From NCBI GenBank assembly GCA_036564195.1, contig DATCLA010000029.1:1-5032 (forward strand): a stretch of 5,032 bases of DNA, given 5' to 3'. Shown piece by piece: positions 1 through 5,014 of this stretch. Under the pieces are notes generated by a model, which was given only the letters and a program-made list of their open reading frames with translations, did not search any database and was not told the DNA's origin. The DNA is from DATCLA01 sp036564195. GTDB taxonomy: Bacteria; Bacillota; UBA4882; UBA8346. Position numbers and translations under genes: made by a program. The number at the start of each line of letters is the position of its first letter. The first letter of the stretch is position 1.

Positions 1-1032
1 TTCTGAGACGCCGTAAAAGCGGTGTTTCAAACAATCTCCCGAACAGTATAATAAATAAGGACACTCATTACAGCGACTGTTCCAACTCGCCTTTTGTTTG
101 CCGAAAGCCAGATACTTTTCCGAAGCAAGTAACTGCTCCCAACCGTCTTCCATAATGTTACCAAGCTTCTTGTCCGCATCTACAAAGAAATCGCAAGGAT
201 AAACATCTCCGTTATGCTCCACTACTAAGTATTGACTGCAATGCCCACCCATATGACAGATTTGATATTCTCCCGTAAGCATTAAATTTAGAATGGCGTC
301 GAACAGACGGACCGAAACCTTTCGAGTATCGGAGATAATCCACTGATCAAAAATAGCGTTCAGAAACTCGCCCCATTGCCGGCCGGTAATGGCATAGGGC
401 AAGGCTTGCCCCTTCCGATCATATTCGACGCAAGGGATATATTGGTGGTATTGAACCCCCAAGTCACAGAGATACTGGTAGATCTCTCGCCCATGATGAA
501 CATTGACTGAATTAACCAAGGTCAAAACATTAAACTCAACCTGATGACGGCGAAGCCGTTCAATTCCTTGCAATACCATCCCATGAGATCCGGCTCCCCC
601 CTTCGCCTTTCGGAATTGGTCATGTAATTCCGCAGGCCCATCCAGACTGACTCCGACTAAAAAATGATATTTCGCCAGATGCGATGCAAGTTCGTCCGTG
701 ATTAGGGTGGCATTGGTCTGTAAACCGTTAGCCACGACCGCTCCGGGACGGCCGAATTTTTCTTGTAATTCGGTGATCCGCCGGAAAAAGTCAATTCCCA
801 TTAAAGTCGGCTCCCCGCCCTGCCAACCAAAGGCATACTGAGGCTGATCGGTCGCCATGAAACTAGCTATCATTCTGGTTAATACTTCATCTGTCATTCG
901 ATGGGTTGAAGTCCCCGGATATAATTTGCTTCTGCTTGAATAAAAACAGTAATCGCAGCGGAGATTACAATCGGCTGAAGTAGGTTTAATTAACAGTGAA
1001 AAAGGTCGCTTCAGATTTGTAATTACTTTCAT
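1..1032 (-). CDS. Anaerobic sulfatase-maturating enzyme (radical SAM/SPASM), C-terminus cut by window edge
   Basis: The first 344 residues are visible; no stop is reached before base 1. Family role: under anaerobic conditions, oxidation of the active-site Cys or Ser of a sulfatase to formylglycine, using S-adenosylmethionine and iron-sulfur clusters in the cytoplasm. Seen: the radical SAM CxxxCxxC at Cys22, 26 and 29 (ADCNLRCDYCFY); a GWQGGEPTLMG SAM-binding segment at 69-79; QTNAT near 108; and a SPASM domain with Cys259, 265, 280, 321, 324, 330 and 334 in the CX9GX4C and CX2CX5CX3C patterns. Asp281 in YPCD aligns with the family's catalytic aspartate. The last auxiliary-cluster cysteine should lie a few residues beyond the edge; the family is usually 370-400 residues. 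The ATG at 1032 is chosen because the next in-frame ATG (1044) is stopped after two codons and the N-terminus fits the family. Its ribosome site is weak (GGGAT). No sulfatase gene is visible. Another SPASM maturase with a different peptide substrate is less likely. Confidence 0.9.
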   Translation of the reverse strand, partial: MKVITNLKRPFSLLIKPTSADCNLRCDYCFYSSRSKLYPGTSTHRMTDEVLTRMIASFMATDQPQYAFGWQGGEPTLMGIDFFRRITELQEKFGRPGAVVANGLQTNATLITDELASHLAKYHFLVGVSLDGPAELHDQFRKAKGGAGSHGMVLQGIERLRRHQVEFNVLTLVNSVNVHHGREIYQYLCDLGVQYHQYIPCVEYDRKGQALPYAITGRQWGEFLNAIFDQWIISDTRKVSVRLFDAILNLMLTGEYQICHMGGHCSQYLVVEHNGDVYPCDFFVDADKKLGNIMEDGWEQLLASEKYLAFGKQKASWNSRCNECPYLLYCSGDCLKHRFYGVSE

Positions 1033-1213
1033 TAATTATCCCATTCTTTAAATTAAATGATTTGCTGAGCAGCCACAAAAATGGTTCTCTTGAAATTAAG
1101 TATATCTTGACAATAATCGTACTTGCATGATCAAAACATCAATATTTTCATTTCTCGTTTCCCATTCCAGGATGCACCGGAGCTAATTTGAACGTCTGCG
1201 GCAATGCCATTGT

Positions 1214-2359
1214 TTAAAATACTTTCTGCCATTCACCCCGGCTTTTGGCGGCAATCACGTTAGCAGTCAGCAAGTCCAGGAACTCTTGCAGGCTGGTCTG
1301 CTGATACTGGGTAATTCCGGCACAAAATGCAAAATTTCGGTCCCAAGCTTCCTGCTTTTTCAGAGCCTTAATCGCTTCACAAAGCTTTTCATAGGTTTTA
1401 ACAGCGGCAAAGAGCCGGGTCTCTGGTAAAATCACCATCACCCGGTTCTGGCCCCACCTGCCGCAACAGTCGGTCTGACGGAGATTACTCTGAATCACCT
1501 GCAAGACCCTTTCAAAGAGGGCTTCATAACGTTGCCGCTCCTCACTCTGACTGGCTGGCGGGTTTGTAATCGTCTCCAATAACACTATCGAAAAGGGACG
1601 GGCATAACGGTTAGCCCGGGCCATTTCCCGTTCGATTTCCCGACATAACCGCGGCCGGTCAAAACCGGTCTCTTCCGCAACAGCCACCCGGCTGACCAAT
1701 TGTTTAAACTTGGCGATAATTGCCTTGATATCCTGATATCCGAGATATACTTTAAATTCATCCTTTTCCAAGGCCACCATCCGCAAAAATGACCGGTGGT
1801 TTACTTTACCGCTGCTGCGATCCAGTTCCGCCAGGCTGACCTGAAACTCAAAAACTTTAGTAAATGTCTGCTTAACGGTAGCCTTACCGCTTACCGTCCG
1901 AAAATAAGTGCACTGAAAATCACCGATTTCATACAGCTCGTTAACTGTACTTTGCCAGATAATAAAATCAGCTTTGCTGATGTACTTTTTATCTTCAGCG
2001 GTTATTAAAGCGTAGGCCGCTTCATAGTGGTGTGAGGCTAAACCCGAAAAATAACCGTTTAAGGCTCCGGCTGCCTGTTGTGCCAATAATTGTTCCGGCT
2101 GCCCCTGATCCGAACGGAACAGTTTCACTCTTTGCTGATAAAGACGGTCATATTCACGCCGTTTATCGACATCGCTTAAAACCGCATAAGCCTGATTAAT
2201 CAGCTTCATTTTTGCTTCCGCATTTCGATCTTTACTGGTATCAGGGTGATATTTCTTAGAAAGTCGCTTATATGCGCCTTCAATTACCTCAGGTTCAGCC
2301 AGATAATGCACTTGCATAATTCGGTACCAGTCCTGAAATCCATCCGTGTGTCTGTCCAT
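1214..2359 (-). CDS. J-domain protein with NTF2-like middle domain and degenerate GGDEF C-terminus
   Basis: 381 residues from the ATG at 2359. A GTG at 2377 would add six residues but has no ribosome site, whereas GGAGA lies 11 bases before the ATG. Residues about 10-74 are a J domain (DWYRI start, HPD at 38-40, KLINQAYAVLSD helix, KRREYDRL), the module that stimulates Hsp70/DnaK ATPase. Residues about 92-225 resemble an NTF2-like fold (HYEAAYALIT, DFIIWQSTVNELYEIGDF); this is a weaker call from sequence style. Residues about 230-381 match a GGDEF domain: FDRPRLCREIEREMARANRYARPFSIVLLE, then RWGQNRVMVILPET, and a terminal ANVIAAKSRGEWQKVF like the usual AD-ALY-AK-GRN ending. The GGDEF signature is replaced by GQNRV (303-307) and the metal-binding DxDxFK region is lost, so cyclase activity is very unlikely. 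An RxxD (Arg294, Asp297) sits five residues before GQNRV, the spacing of a c-di-GMP I-site. No signal peptide or membrane segment is seen; cytoplasmic. The zinc-finger and substrate domains of true DnaJ are absent. Confidence 0.85.
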   Translation of the reverse strand: MDRHTDGFQDWYRIMQVHYLAEPEVIEGAYKRLSKKYHPDTSKDRNAEAKMKLINQAYAVLSDVDKRREYDRLYQQRVKLFRSDQGQPEQLLAQQAAGALNGYFSGLASHHYEAAYALITAEDKKYISKADFIIWQSTVNELYEIGDFQCTYFRTVSGKATVKQTFTKVFEFQVSLAELDRSSGKVNHRSFLRMVALEKDEFKVYLGYQDIKAIIAKFKQLVSRVAVAEETGFDRPRLCREIEREMARANRYARPFSIVLLETITNPPASQSEERQRYEALFERVLQVIQSNLRQTDCCGRWGQNRVMVILPETRLFAAVKTYEKLCEAIKALKKQEAWDRNFAFCAGITQYQQTSLQEFLDLLTANVIAAKSRGEWQKVF

Positions 2360-2412
2360 TGCCGAATCTTTCTCCACACTAACTAAAGAAAAATTACGTC
2401 GTTTGAACTATG

Positions 2413-2562
2413 GGCAATACAGTCCAGCAATTTACCTGGAACTTCTGAATTAAATTCTTTTTTAAAATGCTATTTTCCTTTCGCTGCTGCAATAAAGCTG
2501 CTAGTTACTTACTTATTACATAATAAGCCATTATTGCTGTATTGCCGGTATAATCTGGACTG
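2413..2562. repeat. Interleaved inverted repeat set GGCAATACAG / CTGTATTGCC and CAGTCCAG / CTGGACTG
   Basis: GGCAATACAG at 2413-2422 is the exact reverse complement of CTGTATTGCC at 2537-2546 (10 bp, 114-base spacing). The overlapping CAGTCCAG at 2420-2427 is the exact reverse complement of CTGGACTG at 2555-2562. The single 15-base left arm can therefore pair with either of two right arms. No flanking target duplication is obvious, so a small transposon remnant is possible but unsupported. A leader RNA structure upstream of the J-domain gene is the other reading. Confidence 0.5.
2512..2527. promoter_or_regulatory. Palindrome CTTATTA-CA-TAATAAG
   Basis: Perfect 7-bp arms (2512-2518 and 2521-2527) separated by CA, about 150 bases upstream of the J-domain gene start. 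The form suits a dimeric repressor operator, but the sequence is AT-rich, the regulator is not identifiable, and no clear promoter overlaps it. Confidence 0.3.
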
Positions 2563-2581
2563 ATTCAGGCTTAATTCAGTC
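2558..2581. repeat. Short inverted repeat GACTGA-N12-TCAGTC
   Basis: GACTGA at 2558-2563 and TCAGTC at 2576-2581 can form a 6-bp stem. It starts right at the in-frame TGA (2580-2582) that ends the open tail after the UPF0178 gene. No T tract follows on the minus strand, so it is not called a terminator. Confidence 0.3.
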
Positions 2582-2720
2582 AGGTTTTCCATCCCTTGGA
2601 TCCCTCCGAAAATGTCAAGACGCCGGTACCCCCAAATGCCAAATAGGTAAAGTTCAACGATCCGTCATTTTTAAAACCAATGGGAGAGGACAACGCTGCG
2701 TTAGGCTTTCCTGTTTTTGC
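2580..2720 (-). other. 46-codon open tail in frame with the UPF0178 stop, no start codon of its own
   Basis: Directly after the UPF0178 TAA (2721-2723), the same frame stays open for 46 codons to a TGA at 2580-2582. The peptide reads protein-like, for example GFKNDGSLNFTYLAFGGTG and then VLTFSEGSKGWKT. There is no ATG or GTG in this frame and no ribosome site; an internal TTG at 2693 has none either. A run this long occurs by chance about one time in ten. It could be chance, the remnant of an eroded gene, or a lost C-terminal extension. I do not recognise the peptide. Confidence 0.25.
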
Positions 2721-3170
2721 TTAACGGACCACTGCCATGATTAGGTGTTCCAAGTTTTTCGCAAAGCGGAGATCATCCCCGGTATTCCGTTTGGCCGGGC
2801 CTTTGGTACGTCCCCCACTGAGGCGATACTTGGCCAGAAAGTTACGCTCTTCAAGCATGGCCTCGATCCGGGAATCAAAGTAGATCTTCCCGTTAGGTGC
2901 TATGGCCCGGGCCTGTTTTGCCAGGACCAATGCAGCCAGGCCCCAGTCTTGGGTAACCACAATATCACCGGCCACGGTACGGTTTACCACTGCTAAATCG
3001 GTAGCATCCGGTTCATTGCCAACCACCACATGTTCGCCATTATCAATTTGATGATTAAATGAGGCTATTGTAATCAAACGTAACTTATATTTTGTCGCCA
3101 GCCTCTTGGCAATCTGCAGGCAAGTCCGGGGGCAGGCGTCGGCGTCAACAATAATTTTAAATTTCGGCAT
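2721..3170 (-). CDS. UPF0178 / DUF188 family protein (YaiI/YqxD type)
   Basis: 149 residues, the usual family length. The biochemical role of this widespread bacterial family is not established; the fold is considered PIN/NYN-nuclease-like, with clustered acidic residues. Seen: the N-terminal signature IVDADACP (7-14, Asp9 and Asp11), DATDLAVVN (55-63), GDIVVTQDWGLAALVLAK (68-85, Asp75), YFDSRIEAML (97-106), then the basic RLSGGRTKGPAKRNTGDDLRFAKNLEHLI C-terminal segment around 116-144, matching the family's GP...F..L ending. The ATG at 3170 follows GAGG at 7 bases spacing (3178-3181) and sits just before the IIVDADACP strand, as expected. No signal peptide or membrane segment. It lies 173 bases downstream of nagA on the same strand, so co-transcription is possible but not shown. 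Nuclease activity is inference only. Confidence 0.9.
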   Translation of the reverse strand: MPKFKIIVDADACPRTCLQIAKRLATKYKLRLITIASFNHQIDNGEHVVVGNEPDATDLAVVNRTVAGDIVVTQDWGLAALVLAKQARAIAPNGKIYFDSRIEAMLEERNFLAKYRLSGGRTKGPAKRNTGDDLRFAKNLEHLIMAVVR

Positions 3171-3343
3171 TGCCCTACCTCATCTCCGGTATTAGTTTCA
3201 GTCACAATAATATCAGATCAATCCGCCGTTGTCCCCAGCCTTCCCAGGTTTCCTTTTACAGGAAAATACCTAATGCTTAATTTCTGATATCGAACAAAGC
3301 AATGACTCCTTTAAGCCCTTTTTTATTTCAGACTTATCCTCCT
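3171..3343. other. nagA to UPF0178 intergenic gap
   Basis: 173 bases. An AGGAGG follows the nagA stop directly (3338-3343), but no start codon with a meaningful open frame follows it, so it looks unused. A weak hairpin, AGGTTTCC (3246-3253) with GGAA plus ACCT (3261-3264 and 3268-3271), has no T tract. A TATCAGA / TCTGATA pair (near 3211 and 3282) is also present. No clear promoter or terminator is seen. Confidence 0.5.
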
Positions 3344-4477
3344 TTATTCCCGGCTGTAAACAGGCTGTCCGGCTATTAAAGTCATCACTACCTCAAAATC
3401 CTTGTCCAAAAGCACCATGTCTGCATCCTTACCTACTTCAATTGCTCCCTTGGTTGCTAATCCTAACAGACGAGCGGCATTAAAACTGGTCATCCGGACA
3501 ACTTCCCATAAAGGTAAACCGCTATTTTTAGCCATATTTTTCAAAGCGCGGTTCATGGTAAGTACACTGCCGGCAATACTTCCATTGGTCAGCCGGGCCT
3601 GGTTGTTCTTTACTACTACTGGCTGGCCACCTAAATGATAATTGCCGTCACCCAGCAGGCAAGCCTCCATAGCATCGGTAATCAGTACCAACCGGTCGCT
3701 TCCTTTAACTTTCGCCAATAATTTTTGTACCTCCGGATGGACATGGAAATTATCGGCTATCAATTCGCAAGTAACCGTATCATCAAGCAACGCTGCGGCT
3801 ACGACACCGGGGTTACGATGATGCAGGGGCGACATTGCATTAAAAGTATGAGTTATATAAGTAACTCCGGAAGCAATAGCTGCCTTGGCGACTTCGAAAG
3901 TAGCATTGCTATGACCGATAGAGGCGATAATCCCCTGTTTCCGGCATTCAATAATAAAATCGCTGCTACCCGGCTTTTCCGGCGCCAAGGTAATAATCCG
4001 AATCAAGTCACTGTAGGGCCGGATTAACTCGAAATCGGGATCTCGGAAATATTGTTCATCTTGGGCTCCTTTATAGGCACTGCTTAAAAAAGGGCCTTCC
4101 AGATGACAACCTAAGACCCGGGCCAGGTCCGGAGCATTATTAAACCTGCGGATTCGTTCTAAAGCTTGAATGATTTTTGAGAATTCCATCGTCATCGTAG
4201 TGGGCAGGAAGGCTGTCACTCCGGTTCTGACAATATTTTTTGCGATTTCCGTTAAGGCCAGCGGGTCTTCATCCATGACATCATAACCGGCACAACCGTG
4301 CAGATGCAGGTCGATAAATCCCGGCACCAGGTAGCAGCCGCCCCCGTCAATCCAAGCAACGCTGGGATCCAGCTGGTCTTCCTGTATAATAGCAATGATT
4401 TTGGTATCGCAGACTACTGCCTGTTGTTGAAGAATTCCGGTAGGGGTGACTAGTTGAACATTTTTGATCGCATACAT
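3344..4477 (-). CDS. nagA: N-acetylglucosamine-6-phosphate deacetylase
   Basis: 377 residues, full family length (about 380). It hydrolyses GlcNAc-6-phosphate to glucosamine-6-phosphate and acetate in the cytoplasm, feeding amino-sugar catabolism and cell-wall recycling. It is an amidohydrolase with a metal-dependent TIM barrel. Seen: HLHG (His58, His60), HLEGPF with metal ligand Glu127, KGAQ (136-139), IGHS (His189), THTFNAMSPLHHR (His210, His219-220), DNFHVHPE (242-249), catalytic Asp268 in ITDAM, the NGSIAGSVLTM loop (298-308), and the C-terminal GAIEVGKDADMVLLD strand region (344-358) of the small beta domain. All key residues are present. The ATG at 4477 has AGGAGA at 4486-4491, 8 bases upstream. 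No nagB or transporter is visible; the gene upstream is divergent, so this nagA is not in a visible nagAB operon. No NagR/DasR-type site (TGGTCTAGACCA-like) is seen upstream. Confidence 0.95.
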   Translation of the reverse strand: MYAIKNVQLVTPTGILQQQAVVCDTKIIAIIQEDQLDPSVAWIDGGGCYLVPGFIDLHLHGCAGYDVMDEDPLALTEIAKNIVRTGVTAFLPTTMTMEFSKIIQALERIRRFNNAPDLARVLGCHLEGPFLSSAYKGAQDEQYFRDPDFELIRPYSDLIRIITLAPEKPGSSDFIIECRKQGIIASIGHSNATFEVAKAAIASGVTYITHTFNAMSPLHHRNPGVVAAALLDDTVTCELIADNFHVHPEVQKLLAKVKGSDRLVLITDAMEACLLGDGNYHLGGQPVVVKNNQARLTNGSIAGSVLTMNRALKNMAKNSGLPLWEVVRMTSFNAARLLGLATKGAIEVGKDADMVLLDKDFEVVMTLIAGQPVYSRE

Positions 4478-4485
4478 CCAATCAA

Positions 4486-4491
4486 TCTCCT
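4486..4491 (-). promoter_or_regulatory. Ribosome binding site of nagA (AGGAGA)
   Basis: AGGAGA on the minus strand, 8 bases before the ATG at 4477. It fixes the nagA start. Confidence 0.85.
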
Positions 4492-4516
4492 GTAATAGTT
4501 GATTAGTACCGACGGA

Positions 4517-4572
4517 TTAACCTAAGGCTAAGCACCCTGGTGGATTATAGGTTAAAATCAACGAGTTAGCCT
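4517..4572. repeat. Overlapping inverted repeats in the nagA upstream region
   Basis: TTAACCTA (4517-4524) is the exact reverse complement of TAGGTTAA (4548-4555). The adjacent AGGCTAA (4525-4531) is the exact reverse complement of TTAGCCT (4566-4572). A small CACC-CT-GGTG dyad (4533-4542) lies inside. The order of arms is that of an H-type pseudoknot or of two mutually exclusive stems. As DNA, the outer TTAACCTA pair could be a regulator's operator. A minus-strand TATAAT (4544-4549) overlaps one arm. Confidence 0.45.
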
Positions 4573-4603
4573 CTAATAAAAAGTAACTTTTGCTGAACTT
4601 ATT

Positions 4604-4631
4604 CTTATAATCAGTGTATGCTATTTTACAA
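4604..4631 (-). promoter_or_regulatory. Candidate nagA promoter
   Basis: On the minus strand, TTGTAA (4626-4631), a 16-base spacer and TATAAG (4604-4609) resemble a sigma-A promoter. The start would be near 4597, giving a leader of about 120 bases that contains the overlapping inverted repeats at 4517-4572. An alternative is the TATAAT at 4544-4549 (minus strand), which has no good -35 box. Confidence 0.35.
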
Positions 4632-4664
4632 AAATAATCAAATCACCACCGAAAATTTAGTACC

Positions 4665-4688
4665 TGAGGAAATTGCATAATTACCTCA
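4665..4688. promoter_or_regulatory. 24-bp imperfect palindrome, operator candidate
   Basis: TGAGGAAATT (4665-4674), GCAT, AATTACCTCA (4679-4688): 9 of 10 arm positions are complementary. No T tract follows on either strand, so it is more like a protein binding site than a terminator. Its centre (4676.5) is 33 bp from the centre of the first NrdR-like box. Confidence 0.4.
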
Positions 4689-4701
4689 ATAAGCCCTTTA
4701 A

Positions 4702-4717
4702 CCACAATATATAGTGG
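4702..4717. promoter_or_regulatory. NrdR-box-like palindrome, box 1
   Basis: CCACAATATATAGTGG. Compared from memory with the published NrdR consensus acaCwAtATaTwGtgt, 14 of 16 positions fit; only the outermost base at each end differs. NrdR is the ATP/dATP-sensing repressor of ribonucleotide reductase genes. Confidence 0.5.
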
Positions 4718-4733
4718 CTAGCCCGGATGAATC

Positions 4734-4749
4734 TATCAATATATTGGGA
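4734..4749. promoter_or_regulatory. NrdR-box-like palindrome, box 2
   Basis: TATCAATATATTGGGA. The ten-base core CAATATATTG is a perfect palindrome and fits the NrdR core fully; 11 of 16 positions fit overall because the flanks are poor. It lies exactly 32 bp from box 1, the spacing expected for paired NrdR boxes on one face of the helix. Confidence 0.4.
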
Positions 4750-4768
4750 GTCAAAGCTTAAATCAGAA

Positions 4769-4789
4769 TTAGGTAACTCCTTAACCTAA
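4769..4789. promoter_or_regulatory. Dyad TTAGGT-N9-ACCTAA
   Basis: TTAGGT (4769-4774) and ACCTAA (4784-4789) are exact reverse complements with 9 bases between. The right arm is part of TTAACCTAAG, a repeat of 4517-4526. It has the same arm length and spacer as the ATAACC-N9-GGTTAT dyad at 4891-4911. Confidence 0.35.
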
Positions 4790-4815
4790 GTGACACAGAC
4801 AAGCAACATAGGTAT

Positions 4816-4847
4816 TAACCTTTGAATCTTTTTTGATTGCAAGGTTA
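4816..4847. repeat. Imperfect hairpin, 13-base arms with T6 loop
   Basis: TAACCTTTGAATC (4816-4828) and GATTGCAAGGTTA (4835-4847) are complementary at 11 of 13 positions around a loop of six T. It lies upstream of the mapped-by-eye plus-strand promoter, so for that transcript it would act as DNA; as RNA it would matter only for a transcript starting further upstream. Confidence 0.45.
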
Positions 4848-4890
4848 GTGTCTTCGTTTTCGACAAAAATTACAGTTTGTGGCAAAAGTG

Positions 4891-4911
4891 ATAACCTATC
4901 CCTGGGGTTAT
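4891..4911. promoter_or_regulatory. Dyad ATAACC-N9-GGTTAT upstream of the -35 box
   Basis: ATAACC (4891-4896) and GGTTAT (4906-4911) are exact reverse complements. The dyad ends 9 bases before the -35 box and is centred near -55 of the predicted start, a position typical for an activator such as a LysR-type regulator. The regulator itself is not in the window. Confidence 0.4.
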
Positions 4912-4920
4912 TTACAACCA

Positions 4921-4949
4921 TTGCCATATACTGCCCTTCCTATTATAAT
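4921..4949 (+). promoter_or_regulatory. Sigma-A-type promoter of the plus-strand gene
   Basis: TTGCCA (4921-4926), a 17-base spacer and a perfect TATAAT (4944-4949). The start is expected near 4956, giving a leader of about 68 bases to the GTG at 5024. This is the best promoter in the window. Confidence 0.75.
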
Positions 4950-4957
4950 TGAATTAT

Positions 4958-4997
4958 GCGGTCCGTTTCAGGTTTTGATAGCAGAATACGGTTCCGC
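4958..4997 (+). repeat. Leader hairpin of the plus-strand gene
   Basis: GCGG (4958-4961) pairs with CCGC (4994-4997), and CCG (4963-4965) with CGG (4989-4991), around a 23-base loop and a small internal bulge. It starts almost at the predicted transcription start and ends 11 bases before the Shine-Dalgarno sequence. It matches no riboswitch class I recognise; it may stabilise the 5' end or modulate translation. Confidence 0.4.
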
Positions 4998-5008
4998 CTT
5001 AAAAATAT

Positions 5009-5014
5009 AGGAGG
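5009..5014 (+). promoter_or_regulatory. Ribosome binding site of the plus-strand gene (AGGAGG)
   Basis: A perfect AGGAGG, 9 bases before the GTG at 5024. It decides the start, because the overlapping ATG at 5022 is followed directly by TGA. Confidence 0.85.

Larger units (their letters stand above)
2360..2720. other. Intergenic region between the UPF0178 gene and the J-domain gene
   Basis: About 360 bases upstream of the J-domain gene and downstream of the UPF0178 gene, both on the minus strand. No gene with a credible start and ribosome site is seen. The right part (2580-2720) is an in-frame open tail after the UPF0178 stop. The middle holds several inverted repeats, listed separately. No stem followed by a T tract on the minus strand is visible, so no terminator is called. 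No minus-strand promoter has both good -35 and -10 boxes. Confidence 0.6.

Noticed and set aside
1099..1104. Minus-strand TATACT as a -10 box for the maturase gene
   Set aside because: The -35 position has only a poor match (TGCAAG at 17 bases), so I cannot support a promoter, although the 181-base gap leaves room for one.
1107..1112. A perfect TTGACA on the plus strand between the maturase and J-domain genes
   Set aside because: No -10 box lies at 16-18 bases (GATCAA at 17) and the downstream plus strand holds no gene.
1796..2008. Plus-strand open frame inside the J-domain gene
   Set aside because: It is antisense to a well-supported conserved protein and has no family features. The same holds for the plus-strand frames at 2745-2996, 3402-3638 and 3725-4027, which overlap UPF0178 and nagA.
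3246..3271. Hairpin between nagA and UPF0178 as a terminator
   Set aside because: The stem is broken by a bulge and no T tract follows on the minus strand.
3338..3343. AGGAGG right after the nagA stop as the ribosome site of a small gene
   Set aside because: No ATG, GTG or TTG at suitable spacing opens a frame longer than a few codons.
4727..4789. A 20-codon plus-strand frame (starts MNLSIYWESK) across the second NrdR-like box
   Set aside because: There is no ribosome binding site before the ATG, it is short, and it overlaps clear DNA dyads. Chance is the simplest explanation.
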